7,485 bases of DNA from Phyllobacteriaceae bacterium (lineage in GTDB: Bacteria; Pseudomonadota; Alphaproteobacteria; Rhizobiales; Devosiaceae). Position numbers and translations under genes: made by a program. Positions 1-4,971 of the stretch are shown here, piece after piece; within the stretch, counting starts at the first letter, position 1, and every line of letters starts with the position of its first letter. The DNA lies in NCBI GenBank assembly GCA_012799265.1, contig JAAZLP010000326.1:1-7485 (forward strand), given 5' to 3'. The notes under the pieces are model-generated. The model was not told the DNA's origin. It searched no databases and was given only the letters and a program-made list of their open reading frames with translations.

Positions 1-105
1 AACCGCCGCGTCCGCCGAGATCACCGGCACATCCGCTTTGCGAAAGGCCTCCAGAAGCGTGGATTTTCCGGTGGCCATGGAGCCGGTGATACCAATCGTC
101 CACAT
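1..105 (-). CDS. coaE: Dephospho-CoA kinase, N-terminal part (cut by left window edge)
   Basis: CoaE phosphorylates the ribose 3'-hydroxyl of dephospho-CoA with ATP, the last step of cytosolic coenzyme A synthesis. Only the first 35 codons are inside the window; the usual enzyme has about 200 residues. The translation begins MWTIGITGSMATGKST, which holds a P-loop (Walker A) at residues 8-15 with Lys14 and Ser15. It continues to PVISADAAV, matching the family's acidic motif around Asp32 at the end of the second strand. The ATG at 105-103 starts one base after the aroE stop codon, so translation is probably coupled to aroE. The gene is last of the three seen in the leftward maf-aroE-coaE operon. 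The short P-loop kinase match together with this gene order makes CoaE much more likely than another small kinase. Confidence 0.9.
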   Translation of the reverse strand, partial: MWTIGITGSMATGKSTLLEAFRKADVPVISADAAV

Positions 106-106
106 A

Positions 107-937
107 TCAATGATCCAGTGTGGCTTCGACGGCGAGCCTAAGCTCGCGTGTTACCTGTGGGGTTACGCCAAACCAGGCGGCAAAGCCCGGCACAGCCTGA
201 TGCAGAAGCATGCCCAGACCATCAACAACCCTGTGACCCGCTGCCTGAGCATCGAGTAAAAGCGGCGTCATCAGCGGGGTATAGACGATATCGGTTACCA
301 GCGTTTCCGGCGCCAGAAGGCCAAAATCCAGCCAGTCAAAGCGCGACCCATGCATGCCGACTGAACTTGTATTGATGACGACACCAACATTGGGAGCGAT
401 CTCAGGAAATTCGTCGAAACCGTGAACGCTCATCGTCGGGTCGATTTCGTCGACGAGCCGCTGGGCATTGGCAAGGGTCCTGTTGAACACATGCACCTTG
501 CCGCCTGACCGCTCCCGCAGGGCGACGAGAATGGCTCTCGCAGCGCCGCCCGCGCCAATGACGAGCGCATCCTTGTTGCCATCCGACCAGCCAGGCACGG
601 CGGCGTCGAGATTGCCCAGAAAACCGAGATAGTCGGTATTTGTGCCATGCACCTTGCCGTCCCGGACCACCAGCGTGTTCACCGCGCCGATGGTTCGCGC
701 CAGATCATCCACGCTGTCGCAGAGGGCAAACACCGCTTCCTTGTGAGGGATAGTGACATTGCCGCCGGCAAATTCGCCATCGCGGAGGCGCTGGAAGAAG
801 CCGGGGAGGTCATCGGGCGCAACATCAATGGCCTCATAGGTCCCGTCGATATTGTGCTCTTTCAGCCAATTACCGTGAATGAGGGGCGAGCGGGAATGGG
901 CGATTGGATGTCCAATGACAAAGGCCTTGGTGGGCAC
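107..937 (-). CDS. aroE: Shikimate 5-dehydrogenase (NADP-dependent)
   Basis: AroE reduces 3-dehydroshikimate to shikimate with NADPH in the cytosolic aromatic amino acid pathway. The 276-residue length is normal for the family. The N-terminal substrate domain has the shikimate-binding HSRSPLIH stretch (Ser15, Ser17), NVTIPHKE with catalytic Lys66, GAVNTL at 84-89, and NTD with catalytic Asp102. The nucleotide domain has the glycine loop GAGGAAR at 128-134 and the NRT motif at 151-153, which in AroE proteins recognises the NADP phosphate. The C-terminal part has the conserved GLGMLLHQAVPGF stretch. The start is a GTG at 937-935, 3 bp after the maf stop; an AGGA ribosome-binding site lies at 948-945, inside the end of maf, with 7 bp spacing. 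The tight packing with maf and coaE indicates one transcript. The NRT motif argues for true AroE rather than the NAD-using YdiB or quinate-type paralogues. Confidence 0.96.
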   Translation of the reverse strand: MPTKAFVIGHPIAHSRSPLIHGNWLKEHNIDGTYEAIDVAPDDLPGFFQRLRDGEFAGGNVTIPHKEAVFALCDSVDDLARTIGAVNTLVVRDGKVHGTNTDYLGFLGNLDAAVPGWSDGNKDALVIGAGGAARAILVALRERSGGKVHVFNRTLANAQRLVDEIDPTMSVHGFDEFPEIAPNVGVVINTSSVGMHGSRFDWLDFGLLAPETLVTDIVYTPLMTPLLLDAQAAGHRVVDGLGMLLHQAVPGFAAWFGVTPQVTRELRLAVEATLDH

Positions 938-940
938 GGG

Positions 941-1543
941 TCAGTCCTGGGTAAGAAGCAGTTCGGGAGCAATATCACGCAGCGCCGCCAAAAGGGGGAG
1001 GAGTGGCAGGCCGAGTATGGTGAAATAGTCCCCGGTCACTGTTTCAAACAACCGGATTGACGGTCCTTCCAGACGATAGCCGCCAACCGAGGTGAGCACT
1101 TCGCCACCTTCAAGCGCGAGAACCTGGTCACGGTCCTCGGGTGAAAAATCCCGCATGGTCAGTTCAGCGCTCTGCATATCCGACCACAAGAGCGTGCCAT
1201 CCCTTACCAGGGTCACAGCCGCATGCAGACGATGGGTCTTGCCGCGGAGGCGATCCAACTGCGTACGGGCATCTTCGAGGCTTGCCGGCTTGTGCAAGAG
1301 TTCGATCCCAAGCGCCAAAGTCTGGTCGGCGCCGATCACGATTGCGCCCGGATGATGCATGGAAACGGCTTCTGCCTTGCGCTGCGCGAGGAGGAGAGCG
1401 ACGTCACGACCATCAGCGCCGGAGGCTACGGCCGCGTTTTCGATCTCTCGTTCATCGATGTCCGCCGGATGGGCAGTGAAACGCAATCCTGCCTTATGCA
1501 GCAAGGCTTTACGGGTGGAGCTATTTGACGCCAGAATGAGCAT
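941..1543 (-). CDS. maf: Maf-family nucleoside triphosphate pyrophosphatase, YceF-like
   Basis: Maf proteins hydrolyse unwanted or modified nucleoside triphosphates to monophosphate and pyrophosphate, and have been linked to septum control in some bacteria. This one has 200 residues, a normal length. It shows the N-terminal phosphate-binding segment LASNSSTRKALL at 4-15, a central GADQT with the likely catalytic Asp73, GKTHRLHAA at 101-109, GGYRLEG at 154-160 and GDYFTILGLP at 171-180. The ADQ in the active-site strand is closer to the YceF branch (reported to prefer m7GTP) than to the dTTP/UTP branch, where SDT is usual; assigning the substrate is my inference. The first gene of the leftward operon, it starts at the ATG 1543-1541. 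No clear ribosome-binding site precedes it, and a DnaA-like box lies only 10 bp upstream of the start, at the edge of the putative origin. Confidence 0.93.
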   Translation of the reverse strand: MLILASNSSTRKALLHKAGLRFTAHPADIDEREIENAAVASGADGRDVALLLAQRKAEAVSMHHPGAIVIGADQTLALGIELLHKPASLEDARTQLDRLRGKTHRLHAAVTLVRDGTLLWSDMQSAELTMRDFSPEDRDQVLALEGGEVLTSVGGYRLEGPSIRLFETVTGDYFTILGLPLLPLLAALRDIAPELLLTQD

Positions 1544-1552
1544 GGTTGAAGT

Positions 1553-1573
1553 TTTTCCACACTGTCATGCACA
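1553..1573 (+). promoter_or_regulatory. Pair of DnaA-like boxes at the maf edge of oriC
   Basis: TTTTCCACA at 1553-1561 matches the relaxed DnaA consensus TTWTNCACA completely and the strict TTATCCACA at 8 of 9. TCATGCACA at 1565-1573 follows after 3 bp in the same orientation and matches the relaxed consensus at 8 of 9. They are the strongest DnaA-like boxes in the region. They lie 10 bp upstream of the maf start codon, so DnaA bound here could also affect maf transcription; this is inference. Confidence 0.6.
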
Positions 1574-1670
1574 GCTCAAGAACGATCTGTGATCTCGACT
1601 CGTAACTTTTGACCTTTGGCAGACTTGTTCGACCTGCCTCTTTAATTGTTAACAGATCCTTTCGAGGGGT

Positions 1671-1682
1671 GGGTCCGGACCC
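1671..1682. repeat. GC-rich perfect palindrome inside oriC
   Basis: GGGTCCGGACCC is a perfect 12-bp palindrome. A second, overlapping inverted repeat pairs AGGGGT (1665-1670) with ACCCCT (1679-1684) across an 8-bp loop. It is the most G+C-rich spot of the intergenic region. It could be a protein-binding site or an extruded hairpin. It has no T-run, so it does not look like an intrinsic terminator. Confidence 0.55.
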
Positions 1683-1683
1683 C

Positions 1684-1692
1684 TGTGGAAAG
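1684..1692 (-). promoter_or_regulatory. DnaA-like box beside the GC-rich palindrome
   Basis: Read on the minus strand this is CTTTCCACA, 7 of 9 to TTATCCACA with the CCACA core intact. It directly abuts the perfect palindrome at 1671-1682. Alone it would be weak evidence; it counts because of its place among other origin elements. Confidence 0.4.
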
Positions 1693-1725
1693 CTCTGAGG
1701 ATAGTCGGTTTTGGCGGTTGGCCAG

Positions 1726-1745
1726 ATTTCCACGAAGGATTCACA
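1726..1745 (+). promoter_or_regulatory. Two weak DnaA-like boxes in tandem
   Basis: ATTTCCACG at 1726-1734 (6 of 9 to TTATCCACA) and GGATTCACA at 1737-1745 (7 of 9 to the relaxed TTWTNCACA) lie 2 bp apart in the same orientation. The second contains the GATTC methylation site at 1738-1742. Weak boxes are common in alphaproteobacterial origins, but these could be chance matches. Confidence 0.3.
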
Positions 1746-1774
1746 GCCGAAATCGAATCGTTGACTCGGGAGTC
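1738..1774. promoter_or_regulatory. Cluster of four GANTC (CcrM-type) methylation sites
   Basis: GATTC at 1738-1742, GAATC at 1755-1759, GACTC at 1763-1767 and GAGTC at 1770-1774 lie within 37 bp. The last two form an inverted repeat around a GG centre. Two more, at 1597-1601 and 1951-1955, bring the intergenic total to six, where roughly 1.7 would be expected for unbiased sequence. GANTC is the target of the CcrM adenine methyltransferase of alphaproteobacteria, whose methylation state reports passage of the replication fork. Confidence 0.6.
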
Positions 1775-1780
1775 GCCCGG

Positions 1781-1813
1781 TTAACCACTTCTTAACGATT
1801 GGTTAATGGTTAA
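1781..1813 (+). promoter_or_regulatory. Overlapping CtrA boxes (TTAA half-site ladder)
   Basis: TTAA occurs at 1781-1784, 1792-1795, 1803-1806 and 1810-1813. The first three are separated by exactly 7 bp each, giving two complete TTAA-N7-TTAA CtrA boxes that share the middle half-site; the first also has the trailing C of the TTAAC form. The fourth half-site follows after only 3 bp. CtrA is the alphaproteobacterial cell-cycle response regulator that represses initiation in Caulobacter by binding the origin beside hemE. Binding here could silence initiation and modulate hemE; the effect on hemE is inferred. Confidence 0.7.
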
Positions 1814-1889
1814 GAGAAGGTGAACGGAAAATTTGCATTTAGCACGTATTAACCAAAGCGTGCGCGCAAGTGTCACCGAAGGGCGAGAT

Positions 1890-1898
1890 TGTGGGTAG
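1890..1898 (-). promoter_or_regulatory. DnaA-like box on the hemE side of oriC
   Basis: On the minus strand this reads CTACCCACA, 7 of 9 to TTATCCACA. It lies between the CtrA boxes and the AT-rich stretch that leads into hemE, a reasonable place for a box that helps load DnaA next to the unwinding element. Support is positional and modest. Confidence 0.35.
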
Positions 1899-1920
1899 CC
1901 ATGAATTCCAGCTAAACACC

Positions 1921-1970
1921 GCCATAAAGATAAAGAAGCGAAGCAAGAAAGACTCTTTTTTGGGTTTTTG
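1921..1970. other. AT-rich, strand-biased stretch; candidate DNA-unwinding element
   Basis: About 64% A+T. The plus strand is almost entirely purine from 1925 to 1952, then switches to a T-rich run ending at 1969. Such strand-biased, low-stability DNA next to DnaA boxes is typical of origin unwinding elements. The segment at 1821-1856, also AT-rich and beside the CtrA boxes, is an equally good candidate. The tract will also form the hemE leader if its promoter is upstream. Confidence 0.35.
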
Positions 1971-1983
1971 AAGGGATATGACC

Positions 1984-3018
1984 ATGAGCTCGGTGGCACA
2001 CAAACCTCTCCTCGCCACAGTTCTCGGCCAGCGCCAGGAACGCCCCCCAATGTGGATCATGCGGCAGGCTGGACGCTATCTGCCGGAGTATCGCGAGACG
2101 CGTGGGAAAGCCGGCGGCTTCCTCGAGCTTTGCTACAATCCGGACTTTGCCGTTGAAGTGACGCTCCAACCGCTGCGTCGCTTTGATCTCGATGCGGCGA
2201 TCCTCTTTTCTGACATTCTCGTCATTCCCGATGCGCTTGGCCAGAGCGTGCGCTTTGCCGCCGGTGAAGGCCCTATCCTCGAGCCCCTGGATCCAAAAGG
2301 TGTAGAGGCTTTGGAAAAGGGTGGGGCTCTCACTCATCTGGCGCCGGTCCTGGAGGCCGTGCGTCGGTTGAGAGCAGCACTGCCGCCTGAAAAGACCTTG
2401 ATCGGCTTCTGTGGCGCTCCCTGGACGGTGGCGACCTATATGCTGGGCGGTCGTGGCTCTTCTGATCAATGGGTGGCGCGCAAATTCGCCCTCGAGCATC
2501 CAGAGGCTTTCGACAAGCTCATGGATATCCTAGTCGAGACTAGCATCGATTATCTCGCCGCGCAGTTTGAAGCCGGAGCGGACGTGGTGCAGCTTTTTGA
2601 AAGCTGGGCCCTCAATCTCGATGATACGTCCTTTGCCCGCAATGTCATGGAGCCGAACCGCCGGATCGTCGAAGGTCTGCGCAAGCGCATTCCGAATGCG
2701 CCGGTAATCGGTTTCCCCCGTGGCGCTGCCGGCAATATCATGCGCTATACCGAAGCAACCGGCGTCAATGCCGTGGGTATCGACTTTGCAACGCCCCTCG
2801 ATTTTGTCCGCAACACCCTGCCCAAGACGCTGCCCGTACAGGGCAACCTCGATCCGCTGCGCCTCGTCGTCGGTGGCGACGCCATGGAAAGCCAGGTGCA
2901 TAGGATCCTTGAGGCTTTCTCGGATCGCCCGCATATCTTCAATCTCGGACATGGTATCGTGCCCGAAACCCCGATCGCCCATGTTGAGCGGCTGATCGAG
3001 TTGGTCAAACGCAGTTAG
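1984..3018 (+). CDS. hemE: Uroporphyrinogen III decarboxylase
   Basis: HemE removes four carboxyl groups from uroporphyrinogen III to give coproporphyrinogen III in cytosolic heme synthesis; it needs no cofactor. From the chosen start the protein has 344 residues, normal for the family. The N-terminal active-site signature MWIMRQAGRYLPEYR sits at 23-37 with Arg27 and Arg31. Asp77 in FSDIL is the expected catalytic aspartate. GFCGAPWTVATYM, LFESWA, GFPRGAAG, VQGNLDP and the C-terminal FNLGHGIVPETP all match the family. Two ATGs, at 1978 and 1984, are in frame. The AAGGGA ribosome-binding site at 1971-1976 leaves 1 bp to the first but 7 bp to the second, so I take 1984. The gene borders the putative origin, as hemE does in other alphaproteobacteria, and is probably co-transcribed with hemJ 14 bp downstream. 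Confidence 0.97.
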   Translation: MSSVAHKPLLATVLGQRQERPPMWIMRQAGRYLPEYRETRGKAGGFLELCYNPDFAVEVTLQPLRRFDLDAAILFSDILVIPDALGQSVRFAAGEGPILEPLDPKGVEALEKGGALTHLAPVLEAVRRLRAALPPEKTLIGFCGAPWTVATYMLGGRGSSDQWVARKFALEHPEAFDKLMDILVETSIDYLAAQFEAGADVVQLFESWALNLDDTSFARNVMEPNRRIVEGLRKRIPNAPVIGFPRGAAGNIMRYTEATGVNAVGIDFATPLDFVRNTLPKTLPVQGNLDPLRLVVGGDAMESQVHRILEAFSDRPHIFNLGHGIVPETPIAHVERLIELVKRS

Positions 3019-3032
3019 GAGCGTTTTTTACA

Positions 3033-3458
3033 ATGGTCGAATGGGTAAAGGCGCTGCACGTCATTTCCATCATCAGCTGGATGGCGGGCATGTTCTATCT
3101 GCCGCGTCTCTTCGTCTATCACACCAAGGCCGAAATCGGCTCCAAGCAGTCTGAAACCTTCAAGATCATGGAGCGGCGTCTTCTGCGCGCCATTACCACG
3201 CCGGCGATGATTGCCAGCTGGGTGTTCGGACTTTGGATGATCCATCTCGGTCTGATGGATTTTTCGTCCGGCTGGACCTGGATCAAGCTGGTGTCGGTTC
3301 TTGGATTGACCGCATGCCACGGGATGCTGGCAAAATATCTCAAGGACTTTGCCAGGGACCAGAACACCAAGTCGGAAAAGTTCTTCCGCATGCTCAACGA
3401 GGTCCCCACGGTGTTGATGATCATCATCGTGATCATGGTCATCGTGAAGCCGTTCTGA
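3033..3458 (+). CDS. hemJ: HemJ-type protoporphyrinogen IX oxidase, integral membrane protein
   Basis: HemJ oxidises protoporphyrinogen IX to protoporphyrin IX late in heme synthesis in bacteria lacking HemG or HemY. The 141-residue protein is mostly hydrophobic, with about four membrane helices (roughly 7-27, 54-74, 83-102, 124-139). Near the N-terminus is KALHVISIISWMAGMFYLPR, the family hallmark, with His9. WTWIKL places a lysine at 85. A His and a Lys equivalent to these are reported to matter for heme binding and activity in cyanobacterial HemJ. AGGAG at 3017-3021 overlaps the end of hemE and lies 11 bp before the ATG, so the two heme genes form one transcript, ended by the hairpin at 3467-3491. 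Older annotation calls such proteins CopD-like or UPF0093. Location beside hemE supports the heme role. Confidence 0.92.
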   Translation: MVEWVKALHVISIISWMAGMFYLPRLFVYHTKAEIGSKQSETFKIMERRLLRAITTPAMIASWVFGLWMIHLGLMDFSSGWTWIKLVSVLGLTACHGMLAKYLKDFARDQNTKSEKFFRMLNEVPTVLMIIIVIMVIVKPF

Positions 3459-3466
3459 TGTTTGAG

Positions 3467-3491
3467 CGGGGTGGGGCAACCCACCCCGTTT
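3467..3491 (+). terminator. Intrinsic terminator of the hemE-hemJ operon
   Basis: Nine bases, CGGGGTGGG at 3467-3475, pair perfectly with CCCACCCCG at 3480-3488 around the stable GNRA-type tetraloop GCAA, followed by a short T run. It starts 8 bp after the hemJ stop codon. The T tract is short (TTT, then TCCATTT), so efficiency may depend mainly on the strong stem. The stem is nearly symmetric, but no leftward gene ends here. Confidence 0.8.
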
Positions 3492-3505
3492 CCATTTGTG
3501 GGCCG

Positions 3506-3521
3506 CGTTTCACGTGAATCC
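3506..3521. promoter_or_regulatory. parS: parS-like ParB-binding site upstream of rho
   Basis: CGTTTCACGTGAATCC matches the bacterial parS consensus TGTTTCACGTGAAACA at 13 of 16 positions, with the central TTTCACGTGAA intact. Its inner 14 bp (GTTTCACGTGAATC) are identical, in this orientation, to the reverse complement of the two sites between mnmE and mnmG. One arm contains a GAATC methylation site at 3516-3520. It sits between the hemJ terminator and rho, about 1.7 kb from the putative origin. The mismatches may make it weaker than the other two. Confidence 0.65.
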
Positions 3522-3535
3522 GCCGCCAATCTGAC

Positions 3536-3551
3536 GTTTCAATCTTGAAAC
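3536..3551. repeat. Inverted repeat of parS-type arms with a 4-bp centre
   Basis: GTTTCA (3536-3541) and TGAAAC (3546-3551) are perfect inverted arms around ATCT. The same arms in true parS are separated by only CG, so this has parS-like half-sites pushed 2 bp apart. It begins 14 bp after the parS-like site at 3506-3521 and includes the TTGAAA of a possible rho promoter. ParB would not be expected to bind it in the standard way. It may be an operator or chance. Confidence 0.4.
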
Positions 3552-3573
3552 TGGCACCGGATCACGCTAAGTG
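3545..3573 (+). promoter_or_regulatory. Weak candidate rho promoter
   Basis: TTGAAA at 3545-3550 is a good -35 hexamer and, after 17 bp, TAAGTG at 3568-3573 is a poor -10. A promoter is needed here because the upstream operon ends in a terminator and rho starts at 3682; this is the best match I see. It would give an untranslated leader of roughly 100 bases, in keeping with the autoregulated leader attenuation known for rho in other bacteria, though no leader peptide is evident. Confidence 0.25.
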
Positions 3574-3681
3574 ATGCGCCACGGTATCCCCCTGATTGCG
3601 CGATCGCCCTGGTTGCTGCGTGGATGCCAAATCCCCACCTTCGACCACTATTACGATATCCCTCAAGGGTCCGTCGCATAC

Positions 3682-4947
3682 ATGCAAAATATCAAGCTCA
3701 GTGAGCTCAAGGCCAAATCGCCGGCCGAACTCTTGGCATTTGCCGAGGAGATGGAGGTCGAGAACGCCTCGACCATGCGCAAACAGGAACTGATGTTTGC
3801 GATCCTCAAGGAGCTCGCGGCACAGGATATCAACATCGTCGGCGAAGGCGTGGTTGAAGTTCTCCCCGACGGCTTCGGTTTCCTCCGGTCGCCAGACGCA
3901 AACTACCTTCCAGGTCCTGACGATATTTATGTCAGCCCCAGCCAGATCCGCCGCTTCGGCCTGCGGACCGGCGACACGGTTGAGGGCGAAATCCGCTCTC
4001 CCAAGGAAGGCGAACGCTACTTCGCGCTGCTCAAAGTAAGCACCATTAACTTCGAAGATCCCGAGGCGGTCCGCCACAAGGTCAACTTCGACAACCTGAC
4101 CCCTCTCTACCCGGAAGAGCGTCTGCGGATGGAGCTGCCGGATCCGACCCTCAAGGATCGTTCGGCCCGTCTTCTCGATCTCGTTGCCCCGCTGGGCAAG
4201 GGCCAGCGCGCCCTGATCGTTGCGCCACCGCGTACTGGTAAGACCGTACTGTTGCAGAATATTGCACAGTCTATCGCGACCAATCACCCGGAATGCTATC
4301 TCATCGTTCTCCTGATCGACGAGCGTCCCGAAGAAGTGACCGATATGCAGCGCTCCGTGCGCGGCGAAGTCATCTCCTCGACCTTCGACGAGCCGGCCAG
4401 CCGCCACGTCCAGGTCGCCGAGATGGTCATCGAAAAGGCCAAGCGCCTCGTCGAACACAAGCGTGACGTCGTTATTCTGCTCGACTCCATCACCCGTCTT
4501 GGCCGCGCCTACAACACCGTTGTTCCGAGCTCCGGCAAGGTTCTGACTGGTGGTGTCGATGCCAACGCGCTGCAGCGGCCGAAGCGCTTCTTCGGTGCTG
4601 CCCGCAATATCGAAGATGGCGGTTCGCTCACCATCATTTCGACCGCGCTGATCGATACCGGCAGCCGCATGGACGAAGTTATCTTCGAAGAATTCAAGGG
4701 TACCGGTAACTCGGAAATCATCCTTGACCGCAAGGTTGCCGACAAGCGCATCTTCCCGGCGCTGGATATCACTAAGTCCGGTACCCGCAAGGAAGAACTG
4801 CTGGTCGAACCGGACATCCTCAAGAAGATGTATGTTCTGCGTCGTATCCTCAACCCGATGGGCACGATCGACGCGATGGAATTCCTGGTCGACAAGGTTC
4901 GCCAGACCAAGACGAATTCCGATTTCTTCGACTCGATGAATACCTAA
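3682..4947 (+). CDS. rho: Transcription termination factor Rho
   Basis: Rho is a homohexameric RNA helicase that loads on untranslated RNA and dislodges RNA polymerase using ATP. From the ATG at 3682 the protein has 421 residues, the usual alphaproteobacterial size. The N-terminal helical domain begins MQNIKLSELKAKSPAELL. The cold-shock-like RNA-binding domain spans about 50-120 (VLPDGFGFLRSP). Walker A is APPRTGKT at 181-188 with Lys187; Walker B is DVVILLDSITRLGRAYN; the Q-loop includes VVPSSGK at 280-286; the R-loop is GTGN at 340-343. The frame stays open upstream to a GTG at 3571, but those 37 codons do not resemble Rho and lack a ribosome-binding site, while AAGGG at 3665-3669 lies 12 bp before the chosen ATG. 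The mnmE start follows 24 bp after the stop with no terminator, so the two are probably co-transcribed. Confidence 0.96.
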   Translation: MQNIKLSELKAKSPAELLAFAEEMEVENASTMRKQELMFAILKELAAQDINIVGEGVVEVLPDGFGFLRSPDANYLPGPDDIYVSPSQIRRFGLRTGDTVEGEIRSPKEGERYFALLKVSTINFEDPEAVRHKVNFDNLTPLYPEERLRMELPDPTLKDRSARLLDLVAPLGKGQRALIVAPPRTGKTVLLQNIAQSIATNHPECYLIVLLIDERPEEVTDMQRSVRGEVISSTFDEPASRHVQVAEMVIEKAKRLVEHKRDVVILLDSITRLGRAYNTVVPSSGKVLTGGVDANALQRPKRFFGAARNIEDGGSLTIISTALIDTGSRMDEVIFEEFKGTGNSEIILDRKVADKRIFPALDITKSGTRKEELLVEPDILKKMYVLRRILNPMGTIDAMEFLVDKVRQTKTNSDFFDSMNT

Positions 4948-4971
4948 TACGAAAAGCGTCGGGAGCCGATC

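Larger units (their letters stand above)
1544..1977. other. oriC: Putative chromosomal replication origin (oriC) between maf and hemE
   Basis: This 434-bp stretch has no credible gene and separates two divergent operons. It holds DnaA-like boxes (1553-1561, 1565-1573, 1684-1692, 1726-1734, 1737-1745, 1890-1898), a GC-rich palindrome (1671-1682), six GANTC methylation sites, overlapping CtrA boxes (1781-1813), and AT-rich DNA of about 65% A+T at 1781-1856 and 1921-1970 in a window that is otherwise clearly G+C-rich. In Caulobacter and several Hyphomicrobiales the chromosomal origin lies beside hemE and is bound by both DnaA and CtrA, so both position and content fit. The region must also contain the promoters of maf (leftward) and hemE (rightward); I could not place either with confidence. 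A GC-skew switch could not be computed here. Confidence 0.8.

Noticed and set aside
1618..1638. Inverted repeat GGCAG/CTGCC in the oriC region
   Set aside because: Arms of 5 bp with an 11-bp loop are expected by chance; there is no T-run and no link to known origin motifs.
1521..1733. A 70-codon minus-strand frame in the maf-hemE gap
   Set aside because: It overlaps the maf start, runs through the DnaA-like boxes and GC-rich palindrome, and has no clear ribosome-binding site or family resemblance.
1761..1790. TTGACT as a -35 element for hemE
   Set aside because: No acceptable -10 hexamer occurs 16-18 bp downstream, and the bases are explained by GANTC and CtrA sites.
1978..1983. Upstream ATG as the hemE start
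   Set aside because: It leaves only 1 bp after the AAGGGA ribosome-binding site. The ATG at 1984, with 7 bp spacing, is preferred, although the difference is just two residues.
1912..2499. A 195-codon minus-strand frame opposite the hemE start
   Set aside because: It overlaps well-supported hemE coding sequence and the origin region, has no recognisable motif, and fits a codon-bias shadow.
3416..3445. Repeated ATCATG/GATCAT-like runs at the end of hemJ
   Set aside because: These encode the Ile/Met/Val-rich last membrane helix and arise from its codons rather than from a DNA-level repeat.
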